DNA of 64,000 nucleotides from Pictodentalium vernedei. Lineage: Eukaryota > Mollusca > Scaphopoda > Dentaliida > Dentaliidae. Where the stretch lies: assembly GCA_031216915.1 (NCBI GenBank), contig CM062296.1, forward strand, positions 455,018,287 through 455,082,286, written 5' to 3'. Each line of letters starts with the position of its first letter. The first letter of the stretch is position 1. The notes under the pieces were generated by a model. That model did no database searches and was not told the origin of the DNA. It worked only from the letters and a program-made list of their open reading frames with translations. This document shows positions 34,789-44,049 of the stretch, one piece after another. The translations under genes were made by a program, and so were the position numbers.

Positions 34789-34975
34789 GTTAATTGGCGC
34801 CAATTTCGGGACGTCTGCGTCACTGCGCATGCGCAGTAGAGGCATAGTATGGAGGTCCTTTAGGACATGATTTCTTTTTGTTCTGGATGCAAATTTTGGG
34901 GATTGGGGGGCAAAATTTGTGTTTGGCCCTGGTTTTGTTAGAGTTAGCACCAGCTAAGTCTGGGTCATTGGTACA
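34789..34975 (-). repeat. DIRS copy 2 inverted terminal repeat (high-coordinate side)
   Basis: Mirror of 27890-28077. It ends in the block AGCTAAGTCTGGGTCATTGG followed by TACAGTATAAAAAT at the outer edge. The palindrome TGCGCATGCGCA lies inside the repeat. Confidence 0.88.
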
Positions 34976-36156
34976 GTATAAAAATATAGAAATTTTGGGC
35001 AGGGCAAAAATACTTGCCCCTCTCAGAACAAAGGTAAATATTGCCTGTCAAACTTCTCTTGAACAAACTTGAGTCTACACCTCAAATGGAAGCTGCAAAC
35101 CAAATATCAAGTCGCTGCTATGGCTGGTTCATGATAAGATTTTTTAAAATTTTGTGCATTTTGGCCCCACCCCACTCCACAAGATGAGCAGAAATACAAT
35201 TTGAAGAAAAATGCAAATGCCCCTATATAACCACTACTTACATGAAATTTAATTAAAATGTGGCCAGTGGTTTAGGAGAAAGAGGCTCAAACACCACCTT
35301 CACGCAGGACGGATGGACGGACGGACGACGGATGAAGAGTGATCAGAAAAGCTCACCCTGACTTTCAGTCAGGTGAGCTAACAACCCGATAATGAATGCG
35401 CCCTGTGAGGTATGCCAAAGGAAAATGTTAATGCACAAATGCACTAAGTTTGAAGGTCACTGCTTGTGGCAATGGGTTTTTTGGGGTCTTTTTTATGGAA
35501 ATTTATAAATATACCCTGCAGAGTGCAAAAGGGATAAGTTGCTGCACAAATGTAGTAAGTTCAAATGCTGGTGATGACGACAATAATTTTTTATGTAAAT
35601 GAAAAGAAAGCAATAGCTCACATCTAGAGGTCACCCAGTACACACCAAGTTTCAAAGTGATCTGATTATACATGTGTCCTGAAGGGTGTGCCAAAGGGAA
35701 ATATTGAGGTCTGACTAAACTAAGTTCTAAGAATGTTGCCCGCAGCAACATTTTTTGACGGAAATAGAAGAAAATCAACAGTTCCCATCTAGAGGTCACC
35801 CCAAACAAGCATACCAAGTTTCAAAGTGATCCAGTCAAAAATGTGCACTGCAGGGTGTTACAAAGGGAAATATTGATGCATAACTGCACTAAGTTCATTG
35901 AAGGATATTGCCAGCTTTGTCAAGTTGAGCTAAAAATAAAAATTAAAAGGTTTATGTCTGATATTTTACCCAAGTAAATAAAATTGATAAATTTGTCCCT
36001 TGTGTGCAACAAGGCTTTGCAATGCTTTAGCACTGCAAAGCCTTCTTGTACCCAAGGGTCGAAACACACCAGCACCCATGCTATTCTGTAGATTGTGAAC
36101 ATAAAACAAACGAAGAACATGAACTTTTGATCCCATAGAAATAACAACAAAAATAA

Positions 36157-36991
36157 ATGAAAGTGTCAATGACACTGTAGCTTAACTTGACTGAGTGTAG
36201 TGTTTGATGAAAAGGATAATGTTCAATGTTTATGAAACGATTATGAACTACGACGAGAAGTGTGATAATTGAGAATATGTTAATGTGGACCTCACAGTTA
36301 TTGTATGTCAACAAAAGTTACCAAGTTACAGTAAAATTAAAACGTGTCATCCTATCAAGTTACAATGAAATCCCTTCATAAATACATGTACGACCTGTAG
36401 ACTGTGCTATAGGTTTTCTGGCTTCAAGCCCGTGTAGCATTCATGGTTGACCGATCGCAACCAAAATGGGACATCCTCATCTAGACACTATACTGAGTCA
36501 TCCTAACAAGTTACAATGAAACCCCTTCATAAATATGGCCTGTAGTCTGTGCTAAAGGTTTGGGGGTTTTGGGCTCGGTCAGCTGTCACGGTCATAAATA
36601 CGACCTACAGTCTGTGCTAAAGGTTTTCGCGTTTTGGGCTGGGGCAGCAATCAAAGTTCAATGATCACGACCAAAAGGGGACATTCTCATCTAGACATTA
36701 TACAGAGTCATCCTACCAAGTTACAATGAAATCCCTTCATAAAAACGATCTGTGCTAAAGGTTTTCAGGTTTGGGGCTCAGGCAGCCATCACGGCTAACC
36801 AACTGCGACCAAAAGGGGACATTGTCATCTAGACATGACCTCAAACCTGCATTATGAAATTTTGTGATGATCGGACAAGAACTACGGGGTGCAGCCTGTG
36901 CTAAAAGAAAAAGTGAACAGTCTCACAGATTAACAGATTTCCACACGCGTGATGGCCATAGCTTATCTTGACTTTGTCAAGTTAAGCGAAA
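36157..36991 (+). mobile_element. family A element, copy 2
   Basis: 5' end GAAAGTGTCAATGACACTGT then AGCTTAACTTGAC. About four monomers with ACCAAAAGGGGACATTCTCA and TACAATGAAATCCCTTCATA. 3' end GTGATGGCCATAGCTTATCT, TTGACTTTGTCAAG, TTAAGCGAAAA. It lies in the IAP intron. Confidence 0.75.
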
Positions 36992-37239
36992 AAACAACTG
37001 CTAGGCCATTTAGTGTTGAAAGTATGGAAAGTTAAATAAACTCTCTTATTTCCCAGATTTGTATGAGCAGGCCTCTTAAGGCTAATGCACAAACACAAAT
37101 GTCAATTACTTTCAGGTTCTTCAAATACATGTATCCATTTTTCAATTCCAAGGTCTTTCAATGTTTTCAATGACAACAATGAACTCATGCCCAAAATGTG
37201 AAGAATATTGCAGCATATTCAGAGAGGATTTAGTTTCGA

Positions 37240-37646
37240 ACAAGAAGAATGTTACTAAGGTAACACATGCCCCCACCCCCCACCCTTGTGACCTTCACCT
37301 TGCAGATGCGGCGGAAACTATTATACGCAACACACCTTCTGACGGTCCTTAACATTTGTAAAAAGTTTAACAACTGTACTATGATTCGTTTCTGAGATAT
37401 GGCTGAGACACAAATATTGACCGATTTTGGGTATGACCTTGAAATGCGACCTTGACCTTGAAGGTATGAACCCGGCTATGGTGTGTGACACATCCTCCCA
37501 TGGTCCTTTATAATTGTGTGAAGTTTGATGACTGTGGTCCTAACCGTTTTCGAGTTATTGGCTCGGACACACACACACACACACGGACCAACACACACAC
37601 ACTTCAATCACTATATGCCACCCGACCTAAGTCGGGGAGCATAAAA
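37240..37646 (+). mobile_element. tandem-cored element with AC microsatellite and 3' hairpin, next to the IAP donor site
   Basis: Two degenerate monomers of about 150 bp (from about 37288 and 37448; both start GACCTT.ACCTTG) precede an AC/CA microsatellite (37568-37604). A terminal hairpin follows (TGCCACCCGAC / GTCGGGGAGCA), then AAAAA ending near 37646. The layout matches the hairpin-ended elements elsewhere in the window, but the core is different. Its end falls about 8 nt inside the IAP intron. Confidence 0.6.
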
Positions 37647-37654
37647 AGACATAC

Positions 37655-38834
37655 CGATATAGATGAATCCTGCTTGAACCAGCTGTTCAGGACGCTGTGG
37701 TTTGTCAAGCGGCCAGTTTTCAAATGTTGCTAATCTCTTTGACTCAATAGCATACTGCGGGAATTTGGGTCTCTCTGTTATTATGCCCAATGCACTGGAT
37801 ATATTCTCAGGTTTATTTGCAGAAACAATAACTCTTGGTTGCACATCATTGCTAAATGGTGGAGGAATATCATATCCTGTTTCAGGTTCATATTGTAATG
37901 CAGTGGCTAGTCCTTGGGATCCATTATTCGTCTGATTATTTGTCGTCTGCAAGACATTTTCAGGGAAAGCCTCACTGCTGGTGTTTTCAAATTCTATTGG
38001 GATATTTCCAACATCAAGTCCCATAATAAAGGGGCAGTCCGGAAAATGTTTTCTGTGTTCTGCAAAGACAATATCACCCAGTTCCCAATTTCTAAGAATT
38101 CCACTACAAAACACACATTGCACTCGGTCTCCAAAGCCTGTATAATAAAACCCTGCTTTGGCCATACTAGCTGGTTCAACTAACTTTTTGGAGGCATCTG
38201 GAAAGTGTGTATATGATTCTAATCTTCGCCTTTCCGAACGAAAAGGGGCAAATTCTTCTCTGATTGGTGCTACATCTTCAATGTGACCAGAGACATTCCT
38301 CACACATTCTAGAAGACTCTGTGAACTCATGATAAGTGATTTCACTGAGGTGTTCTGCTCCCTAACTGACTGACTATCAGGTACTATTCTTGGTGTAGAT
38401 GTTTGTTGTTCACAATTGATTGCATTGTTTGATGAATGCATCACTGATTCTGCGTGTGCAGATTGATTGGTTGATGACTCCTCTAGTCCTAAAATTGCTT
38501 TTATGTGCATTAAACCTTCATCACTTGCAGTTATCAGTTTGTTACTTCTGTCGCTGCCTCTCATGAATGAACAAGTTGGGCTTTTCAGTCTATGTACAAT
38601 ATCAACTGACACACCACCCCTCCAATCATTGATGTGAATCTTACAGCTGAAACAAACAACAGTATCACTTACACCGCTGTAAAAGAATCCTGACCTTGCA
38701 AGATGGATTGTATTAGGCACTGGATTAGGCCAGTGAGCAAAAGACTGAAGTCGAATCCATTCATACTGCATATCCTCATGGTTTTTAAATGTCTGCCCAG
38801 ATAACAAATCAGAAAAATACTGCTGAAGGGCCAT
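37655..38834 (-). CDS. IAP-type protein, large exon: BIR1, BIR2 and first half of BIR3
   Basis: BIR domains are zinc-binding modules of inhibitor-of-apoptosis proteins that bind caspases or IAP-antagonist peptides. Reading starts at the ATG at 38834-38832 and runs 393 codons plus one base. BIR1 (about residues 25-92) keeps the zinc ligands C61, C64, H81, C88. BIR2 (about 200-270) keeps C240, C243, H260, C267. BIR3 starts near residue 360 and breaks off after the GFIYI motif, where a consensus donor (GTATGT) begins at 37654. The exon ends in phase 1 and continues in the exon at 20835-21010. The linkers between BIRs are serine/asparagine-rich and unrecognised. An upstream in-frame TTG is not preferred over the ATG. 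No RING or UBA was found, so the orthologue (XIAP-, cIAP- or lineage-expanded type) cannot be decided. BIR identity is confident; the full gene model is incomplete. Confidence 0.9.
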
Positions 38835-38937
38835 TTTCAAATATTACAGGTCTGTAGTGCGAGAGTCTTGATTTTTTATTCAGCATTCATACCTGTAAAT
38901 CTAAGGTTGTGAAGGTTGGGAACTTTTAAAAAATACT

Positions 38938-39426
38938 TCAAATACTGAAGCTATGATCATCTAATTGCAGGAGTTCTGGACAGTATCCACAGAAAAAGGA
39001 TGAATTAGTCATAACGTATCTGTGCTTTCCAGCTGTTTTTATACTTCTTCTGTTATGAACAGTATCTATATTATGAAATGCAATGTCAGTTGTCAAAATC
39101 GGTCTTGAATGATTAAACAATTTAAAAAATAAAAATTTAATTTGAAAAATTGGTTCCACTCTTTCAGTGGCTTCATTATTTTGTTTGTGTATCACAAGAA
39201 CATTGATAACTCTGTTGTCACTTAGATCAGGTTCATTCAGTTTTTCAGAACTGCTATCAGTAACATTCCTATTAAACTTCGACCTTAGAATTCTTAGGGT
39301 TTTATTACATATTTCAATCACTGCACTGAAATTGGCATGAAACTTATTCAAGATTGGTTTTTCAGCTGGATGTGTAAGTGTCTCATTGGGAGCTTCTGCT
39401 TCATCAGTTTCAAACTGAATAGCCAT
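38938..39426 (-). CDS. unrecognised 162-residue ORF upstream of the IAP gene
   Basis: An ATG-initiated ORF of 162 codons ends 103 nt before the IAP start codon, on the same strand, in a stretch free of obvious tandem repeats. The product is mixed-charge. A hydrophobic middle (FQIKFLFFKLF) follows an acidic, serine-rich segment, and a cysteine pair (FFCGYC) lies near the end. No signal peptide or known domain is visible. It could be a small gene, an upstream exon ORF, or a decayed transposon protein. A pogo-like MITE lies about 100 bp upstream (39529). Its length and non-repeat context make it more credible than the other short ORFs here. Confidence 0.35.
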   Translation of the reverse strand: MAIQFETDEAEAPNETLTHPAEKPILNKFHANFSAVIEICNKTLRILRSKFNRNVTDSSSEKLNEPDLSDNRVINVLVIHKQNNEATERVEPIFQIKFLFFKLFNHSRPILTTDIAFHNIDTVHNRRSIKTAGKHRYVMTNSSFFCGYCPELLQLDDHSFSI

Positions 39427-39528
39427 TGTAAAAGTCTGAATTATTACAGTTCTCTAAGAATTTTGAATTCTGGTAATTTGTCTGGAAAGAGAAAAAAAGC
39501 ATCTAAAACAAACTTTTAAAAATGCTAG

Positions 39529-40387
39529 TACAGTGGAGCCCACTTATAATTATTTGGATATCTCTTAACTTAATAACCCTGTTAATTGAATATAATTCCC
39601 TAACACAAAACCATTTAACATACCTCCTGTACAAATTTGACCTGTTAATTGAATATGGGTTAGAGAGTGAACTACTGTTAACTGAATAAAAAATCTTGTA
39701 ACCTGTAAAGAAATTACCCCTGACTCTTACCAGTTTTCCTTTGTTTATAGACCTATTTGGCCTCAGTACATTCAATACAGCAGGCCTGGCATTTTCAGGA
39801 GAGCGATTTATTCGCTCGACTACTGCTCTCCTTAAAAAAATTAAGGAGGGTGAAAACTAGCCCTCCTGGCCTTAGAAAATAATGATTACCATAACAACCT
39901 ATTCCTAAACCCCACATCTTTTCAGATCTTGGCTATGTTAGTGGCCTCTGTAAGATGACCACACTGCCCTCCCCTGCCCCCACTTTTGGGCCTTGTCGAG
40001 GCCCGGAGGTTTGGGAGGAGCAATGTAGCCATCTCACAGAGACCACCTTGTTAGCAACACCGAATAAAATGTTCAAAACCCACTAGGCAGAATTCATTAA
40101 TAGTAAAACTTCATTTTGCCACTTTTAGCTTTTGTAATCTTGAGGAGAGATAATTGCTCACCTAGGCCATGCGAGGGGAGCGATTTTTAGCCCTCCTGCA
40201 TTTTTAATCTATTATATCTAGTTTTTAATCTATTATATCTAGTCTGTCAAACAAGATATAATAGTACAAATTCTAATTTTATCTCTAGAATACAGGAAAG
40301 TGACACAATCCCTGTTAACTGAATACTCCTGTTAATTGAATAATTTTCATTTACAAAGTGCTATTCAATTAACAGGGTTCCACTGTA
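39529..40387. mobile_element. pogo-like MITE with internal insertion
   Basis: The ends TACAGTGGAGCCCACTTATA and TTAACAGGGTTCCACTGTA match the intact copy at 19247-19678. About 410 bp of unrelated sequence (roughly 39780-40205, starting near CAGGCCTGGCATTTTCAGGA and ending near AGCCCTCCTGCATTTTTA) interrupts it at the central palindrome. Confidence 0.65.
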
Positions 40388-40456
40388 CTTTTGAAAGCAA
40401 CTGTTTAGATTGTTATAACACTTATTCACTTAAAACCTGTTTTTCAATTTTGAAAA

Positions 40457-41577
40457 TAGGCCGATGAAATCGTCAGATGTGTACCCATACGCGCAACTAG
40501 TAGAAAGCTGTATGACGGAGGGCCACCACAGATGCCGACATTATGTACACCATACATGGTATGGGTACATATAGAAATGGATTGGAGGAGTGTCTAATTT
40601 GATGGATAAAGGGTTAATATCTCTGGATCAAATTATCAGATTTACATAAAAAACTATACAGCACAGCACATCAGTAACCTGAACACAAATATAAAGTAAC
40701 TTGACAATGCAAGCAATATTTTTCAAGTTATCTCATGCCAAAGGGATTGGAGGAATTTTCAATTTGAAGGATAAAAGGTTAATATCTCAGGATCAAATTA
40801 TCAGATTTACACCAAAAACTATACAGCTTGGCACATCAGTAACCTGAACACAAATATAAAGTAACTAGACAATCCAAGCAATATTTTTCAAGTTATCAAA
40901 TGCCAAAGGGATTGGAGGAATTTTCAATTTGAAGGATAAAGGGTTAATATCTCAGGATCAAAATAACAGATTTACACCAAAAACTATACAGCTCGGCAAA
41001 TCAGTAAACTGAACACAAATATAAAGTAACTAGACAATCCAAGCAATATTTTTCAAGTTATCGAATACCAAAGGGATTGAAGGAATTTTCAATTTGAAGG
41101 ATATAGGGTTAATATCTCAGGAACAAATTATCAGATTTACACCAAAAACTATACAGCTCGGCAAATCAGTAACCTGAACACAAATATAAAGTAACTAGAC
41201 AATCCAAGCAATATTTTTCAAATTATCGAATGCCAAAGGGATTGGAGGAATTTTCAATTTGAAGAATAAAGGGTTAATATCTCAGGATCAAATTATCAGA
41301 TTTACACCAAAAACTATACAGCTCGGCACATCAGTAAGTTGAACACAAATATAAAGTAACTTGACAATCCAAACAATATTTTTCAAGTTATCAAATGCCA
41401 AAGAAATGGATATGGACGCCGGATGGACGGATGGACAGACGGATGGACGGACAGATGGATGGACAGAGGGACAGACAGACAGATGGACGGACAAAGGATG
41501 GACGAACGACGGATGGCCACCCCGAATGCCGGCATTATATGTACCATACATAGTATGGGTACACATAAAAATGGGAG
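40457..41577 (+). mobile_element. family E tandem-cored element, copy 1
   Basis: It starts TAGGCCGATGAAATCGTCAG followed by GTGTACCCATAC. About five monomers of roughly 165 bp carry AAAGGGTTAATATCTCAGGA, ACTATACAGCTCGGC and CAAGCAATATTTTTCAAGTT. A GGAC/GGAT microsatellite (41418-41515) precedes the 3' hairpin (TGTACCATAC / GTATGGGTACA) and ACATAA. The inverted GTGTACCCATAC / GTATGGGTACAC pair links the two ends. Confidence 0.8.
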
Positions 41578-41977
41578 GTGCACTGTACATGTATACTAGC
41601 AGCTTGCTATTATTTGAAGCTATTAAGTCTGAGCATTGCGGAAATCTTTTCAAGAAAAACATCAGTGAACATCTGAACACCGTTCACTCCACTGGTGCAC
41701 AGCCAGTGGAGATTCCAAAATGATGACCCGATTTTGAGAAAAAGCTTTTTGCAGAAATAATCAAATTTAGTACACGCCTGTTCTATGAAATCACCATCTA
41801 CAGCAACCCAATACCATGCAGAAAATGAAAATTTGTTCCACACACTTGCCGAACGAAAATTGTGGACTATTTTTAGACAATCACGTCATAAGTCAAAACT
41901 TAACATAAACAAAGTAAAACTAGAGGTACTGTGAGCAAACTCACAAAGTGATACCCACCCCCGCGCATGAAATGTAT

Positions 41978-42432
41978 AAGTTAGATTATCTCCCCTTGGA
42001 AATGTCAGAACGGAATTATATTGCTTCATGCACATCTCCATATGGAGTTCTTCCACTGAGTAAATTTTTATGAAAATTCTGCTAACGGTTTAGGAGGAGT
42101 TGCACTTACAAGGATGGACAGACGGTCTAAGTTTGATTATCTCCCCTTGGAAATGTCAGAACGGAATTATATTGCTTCATACACATCTTCATATGGAGTT
42201 CTTCCACTGTGTAAAGTTTCATGAAAATTCTTCAAACGGTTTAGGAGGAGTTGCGCTTACAAGGATGGACAGACGGTCTAAGTTAGATTATCTCCCCTTG
42301 GAAATGTCAGAACGGAATTATATTGCTTCATGCACATCTTCATATGGAGTTCTTCCATTGTGTAAAGTTTCAAGAAAATTCTTCAAACGGTTTAGGAGGA
42401 GTTGCGCTTATAAGGATGGACAGACGGACGCT
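41978..42432 (+). repeat. three tandem copies of a 143-bp unit
   Basis: The unit contains ATTATCTCCCCTTGGAAATG, TCATATGGAGTTCTTCCACT and TTTAGGAGGAGTTGCGCTTA and ends with AAGGATGGACAGACGG. It resembles the cores of the hairpin-ended families, but a fold-back follows instead of a terminal hairpin. The ORF through it is a repeat artefact. Confidence 0.8.
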
Positions 42433-42721
42433 CCAACATTTCGGGTTTATGGGCTACCAAATGGTTTATGGGATGACCCAACCCCACCCTAGCCAAACCA
42501 ATAGGATTAGGAGCTATTTTTCGGTTTAGGGGCTACTAAAACTAAACCCCCCCCCCTGGCCCCAGCCCTACCCCCCCCCCCCCAGGACCTAACCCTCCCC
42601 AACCTTAAGCCCTACTCTGGGGCTACCCCTAACCCTAACCCCACCCCACTCCTAACCCTAACATTACCTTAATTTGGAGGTAGCCCCTAATAATAATATC
42701 CCCTAAACCCGAAATGTTGGC
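42432..42721. repeat. fold-back with CCCTAACCCTAA-like interior
   Basis: The ends CCAACATTTCGGGTTTA and TAAACCCGAAATGTTGG are inverted copies, extended by GGGCTAC / GTAGCCCC. The interior is C-rich with short CCCTAA runs near 42625-42662 and C homopolymers. The left-end phrase recurs at 42737-42765 after a second GACGGAC tract. Confidence 0.7.
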
Positions 42722-43024
42722 CCGGACAGACGGACACTCCAACATTTCGGGTTTATGGGCTACCAAAAAACATTTTGTATGTCCAAAACCTTATTTTACC
42801 CAGAACCCCACCCCCTCCACCCTAGAACTTATAGAACAGGATATCAAAGGTAGGAGGGCAAGAGTAATATAAATCTAGGGGGCATACAGAATATGATTTG
42901 CTGCATCATCTGAGCCCTGTAGCAGCAAGATGTGGGCGCGCACACAAGGGGGGGGGGGGGGGGTGTCCTCTCACTGGAGGAAAAGAATTTGAAATTTGAG
43001 ACAAACAACCCCACACAATTTCCT

Positions 43025-43205
43025 TGACTCTACAAGTCTGTGTCCATAATTTATAAGTTGTGACAGGCATCAATAATTAAGCCACAATGTGGACTACCAT
43101 AACAAGTTGTGAAAGGCATCAATAATTAGGCCACAATGTGGCCTAATTATTGATGCTGTTCACAACTTATAAATTATGGACACAAATGGACTCAGAGTCA
43201 AGTAA
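43025..43205. repeat. inverted repeat with an internal duplicate
   Basis: GTGTCCATAATTTATAAGTT (left) is mirrored by AACTTATAAATTATGGACAC (right), continuing into GACTCTACA/GACTC flanks. The segment GGCATCAATAATTA…CCACAATGTGG is present twice on the left side. Probably a MITE. Confidence 0.75.
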
Positions 43206-43404
43206 ATTGCTTGATAGGAAAATGTCTTGCCTTGTTCCCTATGTGTGTGAACAGGGGGGGGGGGGGGGGGGGACTGAAATGTGGGTGGTCATATGCCCCC
43301 CACAGCTATGCCACTGCAGGAAAGACTTGACAATCTTTAGGAAATATCTCGACTCAAAGATTGAGTAATACATCCACATGCAGATAAAATGGCATGGTGT
43401 TTCC

Positions 43405-44045
43405 ATTCTAAAGAATTTCCACCAATATAAATAGCAACAACTAATGTGAAAGCGAGAACGCACATTAGTTGTCGATATTTATTTAGGTGGAAATCCTGTT
43501 TCAACCTAAAATAGCATGACTGGCACAGTAAAACAGAGAAGTGGGTCTTATGGGTGACCACCATACTCTATAGTGAAACCTGCCAAGTTACCAACAAGTT
43601 ACAATATGCGCCCTTTATTTCCAGGCCTGTCATTATTAATCAAGAAGTTGATTACTGATTGGAAACACCCATACATGTAATAGACTACAATTTCAAAATC
43701 GACAATTATGGGTTTTCATCACTTCTTTACTTATGAATTATTAGTTATTACTCTCCTAGCCATCGTGCTTGTAAGAAGTGTCAGATCTAGTTGAGGCTGT
43801 TAGGTATCAAAATACATTGTAATTGATATGGGAAAGAAGTAGAAAGATATAGCCACATAACACTAGGTCAGGCTTGGGCATTCTAAAATGTATGGCTGTA
43901 CAAATAATTGCCCTTCTCAATTTGCCAAGAGCAAGGAGTGCAATTGCCTTCTTTAATCTCAATGTGGCTATTATTAGACTCCTGACCACCTCAGGTCCAA
44001 ACCTGAGCCTTGACTCAGGTTTGGGCCTGAGATGGTCAAGAATTT
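43405..44045. repeat. two small fold-backs (43408-43492 and 43982-44040)
   Basis: The first pairs ATTTCCACCAATATAAATAG with TATTTATTTAGGTGGAAAT. The second pairs TGACCACCTCAGGTCCAAAC with GTTTGGGCCTGAGATGGTCA. The sequence between them is unassigned. Confidence 0.6.
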
Positions 44046-44049
44046 GAAT

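Larger units (their letters stand above)
27855..34985 (-). mobile_element. DIRS-like tyrosine-recombinase retrotransposon, copy 2 (near-intact)
   Basis: DIRS elements replicate by reverse transcription and integrate with a tyrosine recombinase, without target-site duplication. This copy is 7.1 kb, coding on the minus strand, in the order: Cys-rich ORF, gag-like ORF, RT/RNase H, tyrosine recombinase. Inverted terminal repeats (27890-28077 and 34789-34975) and an internal complementary region (28159-28247) are visible. The low-coordinate edge starts with GTT at 27855; the other edge ends AAAAAT at 34985. It sits inside a family C monomer: host sequence stops at CAGAAA and resumes at ATAGAAATTTTGGG, with no duplication seen. 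Defects noted are one nonsense codon in gag and a one-base difference from copy 1 at the recombinase N-terminus. Confidence 0.9.
22117..35381 (+). mobile_element. outer family C element holding inner C and DIRS copy 2
   Basis: 5' end CAAGAGGCCCCAGTGGGCCT then GCTCACCTGAC. 3' end GTGATCAGAAAAGCTCACCC, loop, GTCAGGTGAGCTA at 35380. Monomers of about 170 bp (GAGCCCAAATATGGACC, TGAACAAACTTGAATC, AGGATGCTGCATACC) are seen at 22150-22262 and 26385-27854, and single-copy C sequence at 34986-35340. The DIRS insertion lies at 27855-34985. A GGAC tract (35318-35334) precedes the hairpin. Confidence 0.75.
21374..35935 (+). mobile_element. family B element, copy interrupted by outer family C
   Basis: It starts with GAAAGTGTCAATGACACTGT. 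It runs to ATCAAAA at about 22116, where the outer C element begins. It resumes at 35382 with CAACCCGATAATGAATGCGC and ends in GTCAAGTTGAGCTAAAAA near 35935. The uninterrupted equivalent is at 49762-49785, which confirms the join. A short inverted duplication (GATGCTACCCTGC / GCAGGGTAGCATC) lies at about 21683-21710. Confidence 0.75.
21011..37654 (-). other. 16.6-kb IAP intron packed with nested mobile elements
   Basis: This is the interval between the phase-matched donor at 37654 and the acceptor at 21011. It contains a family B element, two family C elements, a near-intact DIRS retrotransposon, family A array 36157-36991, and the hairpin-ended element next to the donor. No host exon was recognised inside it. 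The DIRS genes are on the same strand as the host gene. Confidence 0.75.

Noticed and set aside
27855..34985. LTR retrotransposon or endogenous retrovirus
   Set aside because: There are no direct long terminal repeats, no protease or DDE integrase, and no envelope. Inverted ends, an ICR and a tyrosine recombinase mark it as DIRS-like.
40457..41577. CRISPR-like look of regularly spaced repeats (also families A, B, C, D)
   Set aside because: Monomers are head-to-tail copies of 105-336 bp without unique spacers, in an animal genome with introns and transposons. These are satellite-type cores of mobile elements.
41361..41723. Protein with DGQTDGRTDGW-like repeats
   Set aside because: Translation of the GGAC/GGAT microsatellite at the end of family E.
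42100..42492. 130-codon ORF with repeated MERNYIA-type phrases
   Set aside because: Translation of the 143-bp tandem unit; no independent coding evidence.
42600..42665. Chromosome end or true interstitial telomere
   Set aside because: Only a few imperfect CCCTAA units within a C-rich fold-back; no long regular (TTAGGG)n tract.
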